Shown: one piece after another, positions 8,493 through 16,733 of the stretch
How positions within the stretch are numbered: position 1 is the stretch's first letter
Layout of the letters: each line of letters begins with the position of its first letter
Origin: an uncultured Ruminococcus sp.
GTDB taxonomy: Bacteria > Bacillota > Clostridia > Oscillospirales > Ruminococcaceae
Direction of reading: 5' to 3'
Length of the DNA stretch: 29,666 bases
Assembly: GCA_947589205.1 (NCBI GenBank)
Contig: CANQCJ010000003.1
Span: 1-29,666 of the forward strand
Position numbers and translations under genes: made by a program
Notes under the pieces: model-generated
Told to the model about the DNA's origin: nothing
The model's database searches: none
What the model saw: only the letters and a program-made list of their open reading frames with translations

Positions 8493-8882
8493 ATGAGTAA
8501 CATAAAATGCACTACTTTACGCTTCAATCTTGATAAAACGCTTGACCGGCAGGCATGGGAATATCTGCAAGGCATGAATAAGGAAGAATTTAAATCATAT
8601 AGCCAAGCGGTCGCTTTAGCTGTGACAGATTATTTCAAAAGATACTATCAACAAGTTGATGATCCGTATTTTGAAACACGCGAGCGTGAAGAACGGTTTG
8701 TTAAACAGATCGTTACAGCTGTGGAAATGGCGGTCGAAAAGGTATTGCCGGCATTCCTTGCAGCTTGTTTTTCTAAAATAGTAATGCCATACACCACAGC
8801 TATACCAACCATAACCATTACAAACAACAATGAGAACGATTCATCTGCTGACGAGATCGATTTCGATTTTGTCGGCGGGTAA
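8493..8882 (+). CDS. ParR-like centromere-binding protein
   Basis: This 129-residue frame follows an AGGAGAGATGAT site, one base after the stop of the ParM-like remnant. The N-terminus (IKCTTLRFNLDKTLDRQAWEYL) looks like the beta-strand and helix of a ribbon-helix-helix DNA-binding domain. The C-terminal tail is acidic and ends in DEIDFDFVGG, a short acidic hydrophobic tail of the kind that contacts ParM filaments. Placement after parM matches type II (ParMRC) partition operons and similar modules in integrative elements. With its ParM partner broken it probably no longer works in segregation but could still repress the operon. Confidence 0.6.
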   Translation: MSNIKCTTLRFNLDKTLDRQAWEYLQGMNKEEFKSYSQAVALAVTDYFKRYYQQVDDPYFETREREERFVKQIVTAVEMAVEKVLPAFLAACFSKIVMPYTTAIPTITITNNNENDSSADEIDFDFVGG

Positions 8883-8891
8883 GGAGGTCAA

Positions 8892-9245
8892 ATGAATAGA
8901 ATTAGGGATAAGCAGTTTAATATAAGACTGACGGAAAAAGAGTTTGATATGTTTGAGCGCAAGCGCAAGATAAGCGGTTTTAGCAAGACCGACTTCTTTA
9001 TGAAACCGGTTCGCGGCTCAAATATAAAGGTCTATCGTTTTGATGATGAGGTAAAGGCTATTATGCAAGAACTTCGCAAGATAGGTGTTGATCTGAATCA
9101 AGCGGCATACCTTGTTAATATTATGCAAGATGGCGAAGCGCTTCGGGAGCTGCACCTAATGTATGAGGATCTTTGCAAAGTTATGAAGAAATTATCGGAA
9201 TTTATGGATAAGTCGCTTGCAAACGCAAAAATAGCGGAGGACTAA
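8892..9245 (+). CDS. mobC: MobC-like relaxosome accessory protein
   Basis: The start follows AAGGAGGTC. The 117-residue protein begins with QFNIRLTEKEFDMFERKRKISG and continues SKTDFFMKP, the ribbon-helix-helix pattern of bacterial mobilisation protein MobC. The second half, VDLNQAAYLVN, is also typical of that family. MobC proteins help the relaxase to open and nick the origin of transfer. The stop overlaps the start of the relaxase gene (TAATG), as is usual for mob operons. The gene itself looks intact although its relaxase partner is broken. Confidence 0.75.
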   Translation: MNRIRDKQFNIRLTEKEFDMFERKRKISGFSKTDFFMKPVRGSNIKVYRFDDEVKAIMQELRKIGVDLNQAAYLVNIMQDGEALRELHLMYEDLCKVMKKLSEFMDKSLANAKIAED

Positions 9246-9947
9246 TGGCGTTTGGAAATGTCAATGTAGATTACAAACCCTGCAAATCAGTGGGCGCACT
9301 CAAATCATCGACGAAGTCAGCGTAACTTATATGAGATGTCAGAGTACTTCGGTCAGAAATGTATAGAACATGGACTTACCAACTCTGTGCGTGATACCTT
9401 TTATAATCACAATATGAACCTACAGAAAGATAAACTTACGTTCGGCGAAGAACAAATGAAAAAGCGAGGTGCAAAAAGTTTCAAGGATGAATTGCGCGAG
9501 GCTATCAAAATTGAGATCGTTGACCCGAATAACCGCACCTTTTATGATGTTATTCACGCACTTAATGAACATTATCATGTAGAATGCAGAGTTGCGGGTA
9601 ATACTATTTCGTACAAACACCCGCAATATCTCGACAAAAACGGTAAGCCGGTATCCGTGCGCGGAAGCAGATTGGGAGAAATATATACAAGGAAGGTGAT
9701 AGAATATGAGCTTACCAAAAATACAACAGAGAATACATCGCAGGGGGAACTTTCGAGCCTGTGGCAAAATGCGATGTCATTCCGAACAAATGATCGGCAG
9801 CCGGCGGAGGACAAATACCGGACTACGCTCTTGCCGGCAACAGTGAGCAAGCTGTGCGAAGTCTTGACGAACTTTATGAACGATGCTCAGAACGAACTGA
9901 AAAAGATGAACAAAAAACATCTGCGGCTTCCGAACGTTCAGGAGTAA
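9245..9947 (+). pseudogene. Relaxase (MobP/VirD2-like), catalytic N-terminus deleted
   Basis: The original start is preserved at 9245 after GGAGGAC and encodes MAFGNVNVDYKPCKSVGALKSS, a typical relaxase N-terminus. It reaches a TAA at about 9323. A second frame from 9336 resumes in the region after the catalytic domain (SEYFGQKCIEHGLTNSVRD onward) and continues through a linker domain. The part that should carry the catalytic Tyr and the metal-binding histidines is missing. Near 9717-9721 a run of five A shifts the 3' end; with four A the frame would end at the TGA at 9844. As written it reads on to 9947. The protein cannot nick DNA. Confidence 0.75.
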
Positions 9948-10198
9948 TACCGCCAAAGCGTAAAAAAGACATCGCTAAGGTGCTGAACAATAATTTCAAC
10001 AAAATAATAAATCATCAAAATAAGTCTTTTGAAAAAATGATGGAACATATGAAAACCGCCGTTTCAGAGATGAAAACGGCGGTAAATAAGAGTACTGAAA
10101 AGCTGAACACAACGAGTCTTGCCGGTTTATGGTACAGCCTTGCCCCGCTATCGATCATAGCGCAGACAGTTATTCTTCTGTGGCAGCATTACCATTGA
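9706..10198 (+). pseudogene. Mobilisation-region accessory gene, frameshift and stop
   Basis: The ATG at 9706 lies inside the relaxase 3' end. Removing one A from the run at 9717-9721 gives MSLPKYNREYIAGGTFEP and then VAKCDVIPNK. A TGA at 9791 interrupts the frame, after which SAAGGGQIPDYALAGNSEQA continues to the intact 3' part. That part is open from GTG 9854 and has a basic and coiled-coil stretch (about 9950-10100) and one C-terminal membrane segment (AGLWYSLAPLSIIAQTVILL). I do not recognise the family. Similar small membrane proteins sit after relaxase genes in related elements, but the function is unknown. The end overlaps the convergent STAND gene by 29 bases. Confidence 0.55.
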
Positions 10199-12221
10199 GC
10201 GCGAGGTATGTGGGGACTGCTTTAATGCCCGCGTGTTCGAAATATCTGATGGCAATCGCAGCTTTCTCCCGCAAATCATCATCAGGCATTATCTTGCGGT
10301 ATATACTAAACGCTCGAATGAAATACGGCTCTGCGGTTTGAATATCGCTTATTTGAGAAGTGATCCCGGCTATGTCGAAAAGCAGGTCGGCGTAGTCTGT
10401 GGTCGTCTCGGAGTTGGTCGCTTTGACAAATTCTGCACACTTTTTAAGTGCGGTTATCGCTCGGCAGACTTCGCCGGTTTCTGCGAGAAGCCGCGCGTAA
10501 TTTCTTAACATGATAATAACATCGTGAGTAGGAGCGTTCACATCAGCAATTATCTGCATAGCTTTTTCCATACTTGGTTTTGCGAGGTCGGTCTTTCCGT
10601 CTGCTTGGTAAACATAGCCGAGATTCATGTGCAGATTTGCAGCAAGCAAGGAATCGCTTGTTGGGTCACACATATTTATTGCACGCTTCTCAAGATCTAT
10701 CGATTTCTTGTAATTGCCATTCAGCAGACCCTCGCAGGAGGCTTGGTTGTTGAGCAGCAGGGCGCGATCATTGGTAGTGCCAACAGCAGTATCTACAAGA
10801 ATATCAGCCATTATCTCGACTAACTTTTTCATACCGCCGGCATAACGATATTTTTCCATATATGCAAAAGTGTCCTCTATGAACAGGAGATAGTCGGGCT
10901 TATTGCAGATGATAATTCTGTCCGTGATTTTCTCTGCAATACAAAACAGCATCTGATAATATGGTATATCAATTCCATGCTGCAAGCAAGCACGATGAAT
11001 ATTGTCGATCAACGGTTTGCAATTTTCGGTATCAGGACACAGGTCGGCAATAATCGTTTCCTGCACAAGTGGGTGCAGAGTAATCAGATCCATTTCGGGA
11101 TTTTGGATAAATCCGAATTCGATCAGATCATTGATCGTATCCATTGTTTCAAGGCTAATTAGCTTTGCGAAAAGTCTTGCGCGGATTCCGTCGCAGGGAA
11201 TAAATGCGGTAAATCGCAAAACCGCCTGCATATCATCGGTGAGTGCAAAGAGCGAAAATAGTGTTTGGATATGAGTGTGATATGTTGCTTTCTTGGTGTG
11301 ACCGTCCTTGATAAGTGATATTTTGTCTGGAGTATTGGGTGCTGCAGTGCTGTCTTGCAGTTTGATAAGGAGTTCGCTCGGTTCTAAAATACCGGTCTGC
11401 AAAAGCCGAGCAGACAGTTCAACCAAAAGAGTATGGCGGTGAACAGTTTCAATTATGTTTTCGACAGCAGCCCGATGATTTTGTATGCCGGTATAGAAAT
11501 AAGCTGCCAGCGACATTAGACTTTCAAGGTCGGCTATCTCATTCAGCTTGCAGCTATATCCGATCTCAAATTTACTGCGCGTGGTAAACAGGATCTTACA
11601 GCTGTATTTCATCAGCACATCAAGCTGCGTTTCGCTTGCGGCTGTCGTGTTGAAATTATCTATAATTATGAGCGTGTCCGGTTTTAGACTTCTAAGGAAA
11701 CGATTATGTTTTTTGAAACGAATGGTATTATCATCAGTCGGTAGATCGTCTGCAAAATTCATATCCTCGATAAGCACTTGCAGGCTGGCAGGATATGTAA
11801 AATACAGGATATTAGTATAGAACTTCTTGTACGTTTGCGCATAGAATTTAGCAAACTCGCTTTTACCAATACCGGCAATCCCCGTTATGAAAATTTTGCT
11901 ATGTTTTTCAAGTAAACAGTGCAGTTCGGATATTTCGGTATCTCTGCCGCAAAAATGTTTGCAAGGCTTAGGTACAGCACCGTCCATTATGAGGTCGGTT
12001 ACGATTGGCGAGAGGGTACCGCTTATAAGCAGCTTAGTATCACGCTTTTGGAACTTGCGCTCCATACCGAAAAGCAGGACAGCGGAAATAAAATCAGCAG
12101 CATCGGTTGAGCTTTTCGGAGGATAAAACTCAGCCAATTCGGATTTCTTTTGGTCTGATATGTTGGTATCGTTCATCATAAAATCATAGATTTCCTGTGC
12201 TGCCATAATAACGTCATTCAT
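10170..12221 (-). CDS. STAND (NB-ARC-like) ATPase with TPR repeats
   Basis: This 683-residue protein has an N-terminal all-helical domain of about 85 residues that I cannot name. A nucleotide-binding domain follows, with CGRDTEISEL before the P-loop GIAGIGKS (114-121), Walker B LIIIDNF (Asp188) and a sensor ILFTTRS (Arg216). A winged-helix-like region follows, and from about 480 to the end there are TPR-like helical pairs such as NLHMNLGYVYQADGKTDLA. STAND proteins act as ligand-triggered switches, either transcription regulators or defence proteins. It lies 18 bases after the small HTH-like gene on the same strand and is probably co-transcribed. No nuclease or other killing domain is visible, so a regulator of the element is at least as likely as a defence role. 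Confidence 0.8.
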   Translation of the reverse strand: MNDVIMAAQEIYDFMMNDTNISDQKKSELAEFYPPKSSTDAADFISAVLLFGMERKFQKRDTKLLISGTLSPIVTDLIMDGAVPKPCKHFCGRDTEISELHCLLEKHSKIFITGIAGIGKSEFAKFYAQTYKKFYTNILYFTYPASLQVLIEDMNFADDLPTDDNTIRFKKHNRFLRSLKPDTLIIIDNFNTTAASETQLDVLMKYSCKILFTTRSKFEIGYSCKLNEIADLESLMSLAAYFYTGIQNHRAAVENIIETVHRHTLLVELSARLLQTGILEPSELLIKLQDSTAAPNTPDKISLIKDGHTKKATYHTHIQTLFSLFALTDDMQAVLRFTAFIPCDGIRARLFAKLISLETMDTINDLIEFGFIQNPEMDLITLHPLVQETIIADLCPDTENCKPLIDNIHRACLQHGIDIPYYQMLFCIAEKITDRIIICNKPDYLLFIEDTFAYMEKYRYAGGMKKLVEIMADILVDTAVGTTNDRALLLNNQASCEGLLNGNYKKSIDLEKRAINMCDPTSDSLLAANLHMNLGYVYQADGKTDLAKPSMEKAMQIIADVNAPTHDVIIMLRNYARLLAETGEVCRAITALKKCAEFVKATNSETTTDYADLLFDIAGITSQISDIQTAEPYFIRAFSIYRKIMPDDDLREKAAIAIRYFEHAGIKAVPTYLALNGNAATEE

Positions 12222-12239
12222 AAGAGGAAATATGTTTTC

Positions 12240-12485
12240 TTATATGTCAGCTGCAAGATATTGGGCATAACCGTCTTGGAGGTAAAAGCGGATAATTGTT
12301 GGACTTACACCGTCCTTACCTTTGAGCCAGCGATTTACTCTGCCTTGGTCGAAGTCGAAATCTTCATGCTCGTTGGCAAACTCCATGAAAAGTTGATATA
12401 TCAACTCACTTTGGTTGGGCGCTTTTGCTTCGCTGATATATTTAGTTATGATTTGCATTATCGAAAAGAAATCACAGCGGTTCAT
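12240..12485 (-). CDS. Small HTH-like protein upstream of the STAND ATPase
   Basis: The start at 12485 is chosen because ACGGAGGTCACCC precedes its ATG; a longer frame would begin upstream of the promoter. The 81-residue product has a helical N-terminus and FDFDQGRVNRWLKGKDGVSP followed by TIIRFYL. This resembles the recognition helix region of a Cro/CI-type HTH (Q-x2-V-x-R-W-L-x-G). It probably binds DNA or serves as an adaptor for the STAND ATPase encoded next. It is short for a repressor with its own dimerisation domain. Confidence 0.65.
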   Translation of the reverse strand: MNRCDFFSIMQIITKYISEAKAPNQSELIYQLFMEFANEHEDFDFDQGRVNRWLKGKDGVSPTIIRFYLQDGYAQYLAADI

Positions 12486-12516
12486 GGGTGACCTCCGTAA
12501 AATTGTTATTACATAT

Positions 12517-12545
12517 ATTATATCACAGATAGGAGTGATTTGCAA
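12517..12545 (-). promoter_or_regulatory. Promoter for the HTH/STAND operon
   Basis: On the minus strand TTGCAA (12540-12545) and TATAAT (12517-12522) are 17 bases apart, 32 bases upstream of the chosen ATG. The -10 box is consensus and the -35 box matches four of six positions. Confidence 0.55.
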
Positions 12546-12599
12546 TGTACTATTTGAAGAATATTTGGAAATGAAATAATTATGGAGAGGAGTAAACAT

Positions 12600-12810
12600 T
12601 TGAAGAAAAAAGACAACAATACAAGTACCAATATGGGAGAAGTCCAACCTCACGCTCGAAGAAGCCGCAGCATATTTTAACATCGGGCAGAACAAGCTGC
12701 GTGAGCTGACTAATGATCAGAATTGCAGCTTCGTGATCCGGGTCGGCACAAAAAGATTGATAAAGCGTTTAAAACTGGAGGAATATCTGGCAAAAGCGTA
12801 TTCTATATAA
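12600..12810 (+). pseudogene. xis: Tn916-type excisionase, single-base frameshift
   Basis: A TTG start at 12600 follows GGAGAGGAG. After only a few codons the frame fails, but shifted by one base it reads IQVPIWEKSNLTLEEAAAYF and then NIGQNKLRELTND through to the TAA at 12808, ending LEEYLAKAYSI. This is the winged-helix excisionase of Tn916-like elements. If the run of six A near 12606 had five, the whole gene would be one frame (MKKKTTIQVPIWEK). The product normally directs the integrase toward excision. Either the gene is dead, or slippage on the A-run gives a little product, or the base is a sequencing error. Confidence 0.75.
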
Positions 12811-12819
12811 AATTTACAG

Positions 12820-12863
12820 TTGACAAAAAGGGACGTTTGGTGTATAATAATTATATCAAACGT
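12820..12863 (+). promoter_or_regulatory. int: Consensus integrase promoter with overlapping palindromes
   Basis: TTGACA (12820-12825) and TATAAT (12843-12848) are both perfect and 17 bases apart. Around the -10 box lie a 13-base palindrome (TATAATAATTATA, 12843-12855) and flanking arms ACGTTTG (12833-12839) and CAAACGT (12857-12863). A repressor site covering the promoter is likely; the ATG of the integrase is at 12894. Confidence 0.75.
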
Positions 12864-12893
12864 GTCCTCTATGTTATGAAAGTGAGGTAAAAC

Positions 12894-14138
12894 ATGACAA
12901 TAGAGAGACGCAAGAATAACAAGAAAAGGGTTCTGAAAGAAGGCAAATATCAAAGGGCAAACGTATCCTTTGAATTTAAGTGGCGTGACAAAATGGGCAA
13001 ACGCCATTCGGTATACGCTAAGACACTTGACCTGCTTCGCGAGAAGGAACTTGATGTTTTGCGTGATACACTTGACGGTATAAACACCGATGTGAAGAAT
13101 CTCACGATAAATGATCTTTACAACAAGTGGAAAACACTGAAAAAAGGCTTGAAGGACAACACATTTTCAAACTACAAGTATTCTTATGAGCAGTTTGTTG
13201 AACCAAGGTTTGGCAGGATAAAGCTGACCGATCTGAAACGCACTGATGTCAGAGCATTCTATAACTATCTTGCAGATGAAAGGCACATCAAGGTCAACAG
13301 TATCGACTGCATACATACCGTACTGCATCAGGTTCTGGAATTGGCAGTCGAAGACGATTACCTGAGATACAATCCGTCTGACAATGCGCTGAAGGAACTG
13401 AAGCGTGCGCACAGCAGCGACTTCAATACAAGGCGTGCGCTCACCATTGAAGAGCAGAGGATCTTTGAGGATTTTCTTAAAAGCTCAGCGAGATATGCAC
13501 ACTGGCTGCCAATATTTACTGTAATGCTTTGGACAGGCATGAGAGTCGGCGAACTGACAGGACTTCGTTGGGAAGATGTGAACTTTGAGGAAAATACGAT
13601 CAGCGTTAACCATACGCTTGTGTATTTCAGCAGAGGCTAACAGAACGGCTGCACATTTGCGGTGAACACTCCAAAGACCGAAGCAGGTAAGAGAACGATA
13701 CCTATGCTGCCGAAGGTCAAGGAAGCATTTCTCAAAGAAAAGGCTTATCAAGAGAAAGTCGGAATCACCTGCAAGGCGGAGGTTGACGGTTTCAGCAATT
13801 TCATTTTTGTCAACCGCTTTGGAAATGTTCAGCATCAGGGAACGCTCAACAAGGCGCTGAAAAGAATAATTCGTGACTGCAATTACGAGCTGCTCGACAA
13901 AAGCGGCGGCAAAGAGATCGCCACGCTGCCGAATTTCAGCAACCACTCGCTGCGGCACACCTTCACGACAAGAATGTGCGAGGCCGGCGTGAACATCAAG
14001 GCAATGCAGGAGATCCTCGGACACGCTGACGCTGAAACGACTTTGGGAATATACGCCGATGCGACCAAAGACTTCAAGTCGAAAGAGATGATCGGATTCG
14101 ATGAATATTTCAAGTCACTTACTAATGATCCCGAATAA
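12894..14138 (+). pseudogene. int: Tyrosine integrase of Tn916 type, in-frame stop
   Basis: The frame begins at 12894 after TGAGG and, read through one TAA at 13638-13640, gives about 414 residues, the usual length for the Tn916 integrase family. The N-terminal arm-binding domain (residues 1-60) and core-binding domain precede the catalytic part. Arg I is in RVGELTGLRW before the stop. HSLRHTF (His and Arg II), GHADAETTLG and the Tyr in IYADAT lie after it. The frame is the same on both sides, so this is a single nonsense change and not a shift. Without readthrough the product lacks the nucleophile. Together with the broken excisionase this suggests the element can no longer excise by itself. 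Confidence 0.88.
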
Positions 14139-14343
14139 AAATTTACTACCAATTTACGACTGATTTACGACTAACTATAAAGACTTACAAAGATCTATAC
14201 AAAACGGAAAATGCAGCAACCTTTGAAAAACAGAGTTTTAAGGGGCTGCGTAGGGTTATACTTTGTCGGGGAGGATTTCCCGACGATGAAATCCTTAAGC
14301 TGAAAAATGCCGACAGATCGTGATATGCAAGGAGGTACCAATA
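14139..14343. other. Element/chromosome junction region with hairpins
   Basis: The right end of the element should lie here, between the integrase stop and the first chromosomal gene. A stem GTCGGGGA/TTCCCGAC with a GGAT loop is at 14265-14284, and GCAGC (14213-14217) can pair with GCTGC (14245-14249). The left end is outside the window, so an att repeat cannot be identified. Confidence 0.35.
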
Positions 14344-14523
14344 ATGAAAAAAGCTGATTTTACATTGATGATCGCAGGACTGATCATTATTCTGTTTGCC
14401 GTATTTTGTCCATCAATAATAGCAGAGCTCCACGGCGCAGCATGGAGACTTGTGATCGGCTTATTAGGTTGTTTTTCACTTGTCTCGGGTATCGCCCTGT
14501 TCGGAAAAAAGCGATCTGAATAA
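14344..14523 (+). CDS. Small two-segment membrane protein
   Basis: The ATG at 14344 has AAGGAGG at the right distance; an earlier in-frame ATG at 14320 has none. The 59-residue product has two hydrophobic segments (about 7-27 and 34-52), a short linker and a basic C-terminus (GKKRSE). I do not recognise a family. Its own ribosome binding site and hydropathy make it a likely real gene. Confidence 0.6.
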   Translation: MKKADFTLMIAGLIIILFAVFCPSIIAELHGAAWRLVIGLLGCFSLVSGIALFGKKRSE

Positions 14524-14577
14524 CAGCCTGCCGTTTGTTACGCCGTTAATGAAAACCGAATAAAGGAGGGCTTTACC

Positions 14578-15021
14578 ATGACCGCACCGGAGCATATACA
14601 GGACTACTGCAAGGAAATAGACGAGCAAAGCGTTTTTTACGATCTTTACGAAAGCTTCTCGGACGAGTATACGTTTTTATACAAGATCGTCTGCACCTGC
14701 GGCTGCGATGAATTTTCCGTCTGCACGGACGAACACCCCACCGCCATAGCCGAATGTACAAGCTGCAAAAACAAATTCACGTTGTACGATCTCGCGCTTT
14801 ATCCAAACGCTTTTAAGCTGTCGAAGCAATATGAAATGAAAAAATTCCGCTCCGAAAGCGGCTCCGAGATATTCAAGCTTTGCACCATGTTTGAATACAG
14901 CGATGAATTTGATTTCGATGACGAGGAATTTGACGTCAACGATATTACCGCGTTTTCGCTTTTCGCCTTCGACCCCTCTGACGGAGAGAAGCTTACAATC
15001 ATCGACGACGAAACGGCATAA
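14578..15021 (+). CDS. Zinc-ribbon-like hypothetical protein
   Basis: The ATG follows AAAGGAGGG. The 147-residue protein has CTCGC near residue 40 and CTSCKNKF near residue 61, which together can bind one zinc ion, and a strongly acidic C-terminal third (FDFDDEEFDVND). No membrane segment or known enzyme motif is visible. A bidirectional terminator follows 20 bases after the stop. Function is unknown. Confidence 0.7.
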   Translation: MTAPEHIQDYCKEIDEQSVFYDLYESFSDEYTFLYKIVCTCGCDEFSVCTDEHPTAIAECTSCKNKFTLYDLALYPNAFKLSKQYEMKKFRSESGSEIFKLCTMFEYSDEFDFDDEEFDVNDITAFSLFAFDPSDGEKLTIIDDETA

Positions 15022-15040
15022 AAAATTTAAAACAAAAAAA

Positions 15041-15072
15041 TCGGGACTGCTCCGAACAAAGGGCAGTCCCGA
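15041..15072. terminator. Bidirectional terminator
   Basis: A perfect ten-pair stem, TCGGGACTGC/GCAGTCCCGA, has a 12-base loop. A run of A precedes it and a T-rich tract follows, so it can stop transcription from both the zinc-ribbon gene and the convergent ilvC. Confidence 0.9.
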
Positions 15073-15087
15073 AAATTATTTTTGTTA

Positions 15088-16110
<1,023 letters not shown>

Positions 16111-16152
16111 TTCTTATTCCTCCAGTATTATATTAACGGCAAAACAGCGCCG

Positions 16153-16656
16153 TCAGATCTGCTTTTTGTGCGCAAAGACCTCCGAGCCCTTCTGTATAGC
16201 TATAGTTCCCGTCCTTACCATTTCAATAATGCCGTAAGGAGCAATAAGCTGCTCGAAGCGTTTGAGGTGGTCATACTTGTCGCAGACCTCGAGCGTCATG
16301 GTGTTCAGCGTAAGATCTATGACCTTGGCGTTAGCTATCTCGCAGATAGTCATGATCTCCTGACGCTTGTCCGCGCCTGCGGCTACCTTTACCAAAAGCA
16401 GCTCGCGCGCCAGACATTCTCCGGTCTTGAGCGTTTTTACTTTTATGACCTCGATAAGCTTGTTGAGCTGTTTTTCTATCTGCTCGACGGTGTATTCATT
16501 TCCGTCGGCGATGATAGTTACGCGCGAGACCTCCGGATCCTGCGTCGGACCTACCGCGAGACTTTCTATATTAAAGCCGCGCCTTGAAAAGAGTCCGCTG
16601 ATCCTGCTGAGCACTCCGCTGTGATTCTCAACCAAAACCGATATCGTATGCTTCAT
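16153..16656 (-). CDS. ilvN: Acetolactate synthase small (regulatory) subunit
   Basis: The start is preceded by AAAAAGGAGAG. The 167-residue protein begins with an ACT domain (TISVLVENHSGVLSRISGLF, then SRRGFNIESLAVG), which normally binds valine and relays feedback inhibition to the large subunit. A second alpha-beta domain follows, in agreement with the usual 160-170 residues for this subunit. It lies 42 bases before ilvC and 77 bases after ilvB. The name ilvH is also used for this gene. Confidence 0.95.
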   Translation of the reverse strand: MKHTISVLVENHSGVLSRISGLFSRRGFNIESLAVGPTQDPEVSRVTIIADGNEYTVEQIEKQLNKLIEVIKVKTLKTGECLARELLLVKVAAGADKRQEIMTICEIANAKVIDLTLNTMTLEVCDKYDHLKRFEQLIAPYGIIEMVRTGTIAIQKGSEVFAHKKQI

Positions 16657-16733
16657 GAAACAAACTCTCCTTTTTATAAATTATACTATCTGAAATTGTA
16701 TTGTTTGTTAATTTTCATAATTACATTTATTAA

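Noticed and set aside
14200..14330. Possible tRNA or att site after the integrase
   Set aside because: The hairpins do not form a cloverleaf, no CCA-like 3' end or T-loop is visible, and the left end of the element needed to identify a direct repeat is outside the window.
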